Source: Melioribacteraceae bacterium
GTDB lineage: Bacteria > Bacteroidota > Ignavibacteria > Ignavibacteriales > Melioribacteraceae
DNA: 64,000 bases
Direction: 5' to 3'
NCBI GenBank assembly: GCA_021739765.1
Contig: JAIPBD010000003.1
Coordinates: forward strand, 248,001 to 312,000
The notes below the pieces were generated by a model. The model was not told the origin of the DNA and did no database searches. It was given only the letters and a program-made list of their open reading frames with translations. The position numbers and the translations under genes are program-made. Below, in pieces: positions 60,898 to 64,000 of the stretch; the first letter of the stretch is position 1; each line of letters begins with the position of its first letter.

Positions 60898-62350
60898 TCC
60901 TTTCAGTTACTAATCTGGAAGAAATTATGACCATCGGCAATCCGGTTCCGGGTGTTGTCGATGCACCAACATAGTATAAATTATTAAAATATTCATCTTT
61001 ATTTTTAGGTCTGAATGCACCTACTTGATCCATGTCGTGGGCTAAACCAAGACCCGAACCTTTGTATAAATTAAGTTTGCTTTCCCAGTCATCCGGACCG
61101 AGAATTGTCTTTGTCATTATTTTACTCGAAATATCAAATCCAACTCTTTTTGATAAATCATCAATTATATTTAGAGCGAGTTCTTCTTTATCGCTCCAAT
61201 CCGGTTTGAATCTTAAATCGGGAACAGGGCAAAGGATAAATAGATTTTCACATCCCTCGGGAGCCACATCATTTTCTGATTTTGACAGCGCATTAACGTA
61301 ATAATATGGTTTTTGCGGGCTGACGGAAGAAGTAAAAATCATATCCGCATAGCCTTTAAAATTTTCACCCAAAAAATAATTGTGGTGCTTTAACTTGTCG
61401 ATTCTTCCATTTACACCGAGATAAATTGTAAACGGAGCTAAAGTCCAATGCATCTTATCGAGTTTTTTCGGGCTGTAAGACTTCCTTCCAAGTATTTGAC
61501 CACGGAATGAAGCCGCATCAGAATTTGATATAAAAATATCAGCTTTCCACTTTTTACCGTGATTATCAACTAATTCGTGAACAGCGCCGTTGTTGTTTCC
61601 GACTCCTACAATCTCAGTATTGTAATGGATTTCAACATTCATCTCTTTAAGAATTTTTAGAATTTCGGTAACAACTTTGTACATTCCGCCTTTTACTTTC
61701 CAATAACCGTTATGGCGCATTTCCGTGTAATTGAGCAGTGAATAAATCGCCGGAGTTTGAAAAGGAGTTGAGCCCAAGAAAAAAGCAACCAACGAAAAAA
61801 TAATTTTTACTTCCTCTGAAGTGAAAGTTTTGTCAACCTCTTTCCACATTGTCCTGAACAAGTAAGGCAGATGCTTTAAAGGAACTCTGGTGAGTTTTAA
61901 AATATACTCTAACTTATTATTGAAATTTGCCTTAACAACTTTGTCTTCTGTGTCGTGAAAGAACTCGCCTGCACGGGTTAAATACTTATCCACTTTTTCG
62001 GCGAGATTCGGCTCAATATCCGCGAATTCTTTTTCAAGATTTTCCAAACTTTTGTAAATCTGTCTTGGTTTTTCTTGTCCTTCAAAAAAGACCTGGTAAA
62101 GCGGATCAAGCTCTTCCAACTGAATCGGATTTTTCCTTCCGATACTTTCGAAAAGTTCTTCCAATTCGTAAGTCATGCTCATAAATGACGGACCCATATC
62201 AAAAGTAAAGCCATCTTTTTTGATTATGTTTAATCTTCCGCCGGCTGTTGAATGCTTTTCGAGAATGGTAACTTTGTGACCTTTATGCGCCATTCTTAAA
62301 GCTGTGGAAAGTCCGCCGAGCCCCGATCCTATTACTATTACATTTTTCAT
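60872..62350 (-). CDS. crtI: Phytoene desaturase
   Basis: 492 residues. FAD-binding IVIGSGLGGLSTALRMAHKG (5-24), EKHSTAGGRLNIIKKDGFTF, FDMGPSFMSM, WKVKGGMYKV and the CrtI C-terminal YVGASTTPGTGLPMVIISS. Converts phytoene to lycopene or an intermediate. Located directly upstream of crtB with overlapping ends. Confidence 0.94.
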   Translation of the reverse strand: MKNVIVIGSGLGGLSTALRMAHKGHKVTILEKHSTAGGRLNIIKKDGFTFDMGPSFMSMTYELEELFESIGRKNPIQLEELDPLYQVFFEGQEKPRQIYKSLENLEKEFADIEPNLAEKVDKYLTRAGEFFHDTEDKVVKANFNNKLEYILKLTRVPLKHLPYLFRTMWKEVDKTFTSEEVKIIFSLVAFFLGSTPFQTPAIYSLLNYTEMRHNGYWKVKGGMYKVVTEILKILKEMNVEIHYNTEIVGVGNNNGAVHELVDNHGKKWKADIFISNSDAASFRGQILGRKSYSPKKLDKMHWTLAPFTIYLGVNGRIDKLKHHNYFLGENFKGYADMIFTSSVSPQKPYYYVNALSKSENDVAPEGCENLFILCPVPDLRFKPDWSDKEELALNIIDDLSKRVGFDISSKIMTKTILGPDDWESKLNLYKGSGLGLAHDMDQVGAFRPKNKDEYFNNLYYVGASTTPGTGLPMVIISSRLVTERIENDFRAV

Positions 62351-62448
62351 TTCGTTCTAATTTTTTCCTTTTCTCATGTTTATCCAAAACTGAAAGTTTT
62401 TAAAGATAGTTCCCAATTAATGACCTTCATTTAGTTTTGATATTCAAT

Positions 62449-63921
62449 CTAATCTAAAATTCGCTCAATTGTGTTTAATGCTCCAAGCACAACCGCCGGA
62501 GTTCCCTGGCCGGGGAACGCTGTATCGCCAACCATATAAAAATTTTCAAATGGTGTTTTGTTGGGAGGCATTCTCAACAAACTTTTCTTAATTGAATGTG
62601 GAATGCCGCCGACAAATCCACGATCCCTTTTTGTGTAAAATTCGAAAGTATCCGGAGAACCGGGAAGCACATACATTTTCTCGGCATTCGTCGAGTCGGG
62701 AAAAATTGAATCGAATTCGTTTAGGATTTTTGAGCAAATTAATTCCTTCCTTTGGGATCTTTCAACTTCGGATATATTCTCCCAATTGCGGACATCAGTA
62801 TGAGATGAAATTGTTACCGTTCTCCAACCTTCCGGCGCCCTTTCAATATCGTCCGGAAGAGAAAATGAAACAAAAATGGAACCGGAATTTAAATATGGGA
62901 TTCGCTCTTTCAAGTGAATTTGATAATACGGGCTTTTAATTTCCTCATCAGTTTTAATCGCGAAATTAATGGCAAAAGCTCCCCATGCAAAATCGAAATA
63001 GCCGCTTTGTTTTTGAAAATACTTTTGAATATTTCCACCGGTCAGACTAACCATATTCCAAATCGGTAAATTTGAAATTAAATGTTTTGTTTTGAATGAT
63101 TTGCCATTCTGTGTTGCTATTTCGTAGTAATCGGATTTTTGCACAATTGAAGAAACACGATGCTTAAATTTTATCTCACCTCCGTTTTTTCGGAAACTTT
63201 CCAAAATCAATTTGGCGGGATTTATCATTCCGCCGTAGGGATAATAAGTCTCTGCCGGATATGCCAACCCCATCGCGGCTGTAAATAATGGCGCATCTGA
63301 ACTTACATTCTGAGTAGTAATTAAAAGCTGCTCATCCAAAAAATTTTTGAATTTCGAATTTGTTTGCAAACCATGTTTTGTAACCAACGAATCAAAATTT
63401 TTGAAAATGGTTGGAGCCAGCTTGGAGAATTTTAGATTACTCGGATTCGCGATCCTGAGATAATCCATAAAATTAACCGGAGGAAGGCTTCTGTTCTTGT
63501 CTACAAAATCCCAACCTAATTCTTCGATTCTGTGAATCTCTCGCCAAAAGGATTTTTGATCTCCGCCAAATTTGTTTTCAGATTCTTCGATCCAATCGTT
63601 TAACTCAGCGTGCCGAATTACCTCATCCCCGTTTATATTTATTATCATTCCGGGATTGACTTTTTCTAATCGGGGATTTATTTGCAACTCCTTGAATAAT
63701 CTGCCCAATGGTTGATGAGATCGAACACCGCTAAAAGTTGTCGCGCCCACATCAAACATAAACTCTTTTCTTTTGTAGCTTGATGCGCAACCGCCAACAG
63801 CGACGTGCGATTCAAGAAGAAGAACTTCTTTTCCCGCTTTTGCTAATAGCGCAGCGGTTGATAATCCACCATAACCCGCTCCAATAACAATAAAATCATA
63901 TTTGGATTGTGTATCATTCAT
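62449..63921 (-). CDS. CrtISO/CruO-like carotenoid FAD-oxidoreductase
   Basis: 490 residues. FAD motif FIVIGAGYGGLSTAALLAKAG (11-30), ESHVAVGGCASSY, FDVGATTFSGV, and a C-terminal YMVGDTAFPGQGTPAVVLGA. The GAGYGGL/GGC-ASSY and TFSGV variants separate it from CrtI and place it near carotene cis-trans isomerases (CrtISO) and related ketolases. It is the third FAD enzyme of the cluster; isomerisation of poly-cis lycopene or an oxidation step is inferred. The ATG at 63921 is near the end of the window, so the promoter lies in the final 80 bases. Confidence 0.87.
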   Translation of the reverse strand: MNDTQSKYDFIVIGAGYGGLSTAALLAKAGKEVLLLESHVAVGGCASSYKRKEFMFDVGATTFSGVRSHQPLGRLFKELQINPRLEKVNPGMIININGDEVIRHAELNDWIEESENKFGGDQKSFWREIHRIEELGWDFVDKNRSLPPVNFMDYLRIANPSNLKFSKLAPTIFKNFDSLVTKHGLQTNSKFKNFLDEQLLITTQNVSSDAPLFTAAMGLAYPAETYYPYGGMINPAKLILESFRKNGGEIKFKHRVSSIVQKSDYYEIATQNGKSFKTKHLISNLPIWNMVSLTGGNIQKYFQKQSGYFDFAWGAFAINFAIKTDEEIKSPYYQIHLKERIPYLNSGSIFVSFSLPDDIERAPEGWRTVTISSHTDVRNWENISEVERSQRKELICSKILNEFDSIFPDSTNAEKMYVLPGSPDTFEFYTKRDRGFVGGIPHSIKKSLLRMPPNKTPFENFYMVGDTAFPGQGTPAVVLGALNTIERILD

Positions 63922-64000
63922 ATAACATTTCTAACCTTTGTCTTTATTTCCGAATTAATTAGTTTTGGGGATTAAGAACGGAAATGATAAAAATTGGGGA

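Noticed and set aside
1-64000. CRISPR arrays, tRNA and rRNA genes
   Set aside because: No regularly spaced short repeats and no cloverleaf or rRNA-like segments were seen in the intergenic stretches.

Overview
The window is AT-rich DNA from a Gram-negative member of the Bacteroidota/Chlorobiota/Ignavibacteriota group, most likely an Ignavibacteria-type organism. The evidence is two secreted proteins ending in a type IX secretion (T9SS) sorting domain with the QNYPNPFNP signature, TonB-dependent receptors, many Bacteroidota-type lipoproteins and beta-barrel proteins, a dimeric-type glycyl-tRNA synthetase and a carotenoid cluster using CrtYcd, CruF and CrtW. The assignment is an inference from protein style; no rRNA or tRNA gene was seen.

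Layout. 1-9.8 kb: the tail of an AraC regulator, small envelope proteins, a second AraC regulator, an operon of TlpA-like thioredoxin, beta-barrel protein and Omp28-like T9SS protein, and a GH26-like lipoprotein. 9.9-11.5 kb: a GIY-YIG/DUF4357 gene flanked by two ~250-bp direct repeats that contain hairpins. 11.6-20.6 kb: glycyl-tRNA synthetase, a 1093-residue T9SS surface protein with an apparent Cys-Gln thioester domain, AMMECR1 and MEMO1 homologues, and tryptophanase. 20.8-26.2 kb: a Yip1-like protein, then sucrose metabolism (a sucrose-phosphate synthase/phosphatase fusion followed by sucrose synthase). 26.4-28.6 kb: an RRM protein, a META lipoprotein and an esterase.

28.7-35.8 kb is the most unusual segment. 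It is a tightly packed plus-strand operon encoding a PqqD-like peptide-binding protein, an ATP-grasp ligase, a fold-III PLP decarboxylase with a leader-like N-terminus, a urea-transporter/M23-peptidase fusion, a beta-barrel protein, a TPR protein and, a little further on, a GDPD. I do not recognise this combination. It looks like a pathway for making and handling a small amino-acid-derived or peptide-linked molecule across the envelope.

35.8-45.3 kb: two TonB-dependent receptors, an AlkC-type DNA glycosylase, and a TetR/metallo-beta-lactamase/SDR group with apparent TetR operators. 45.4-49.6 kb: a probable arsenosugar-type cluster (ArsM methyltransferase, radical SAM, two DUF2064/TIGR04282-like glycosyltransferases, DUF547). 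49.8-54.3 kb: a PqqB-like metallo-hydrolase that may start at an ATT codon, a GH140-like glycosidase, a GlmU-like nucleotidyltransferase and a small barrel protein.

54.3-63.9 kb is a ten-gene minus-strand carotenoid cluster: CrtISO-like oxidoreductase, CrtI, CrtB, an unknown secreted protein, CrtYcd-type cyclase, CrtD-like desaturase, acyltransferase, glycosyltransferase, CruF and CrtW. Together these predict a monocyclic, ketolated carotenoid whose open end is hydrated, glycosylated and acylated (a ketomyxocoxanthin/myxol-glycoside-ester type). The cluster runs to the end of the window.
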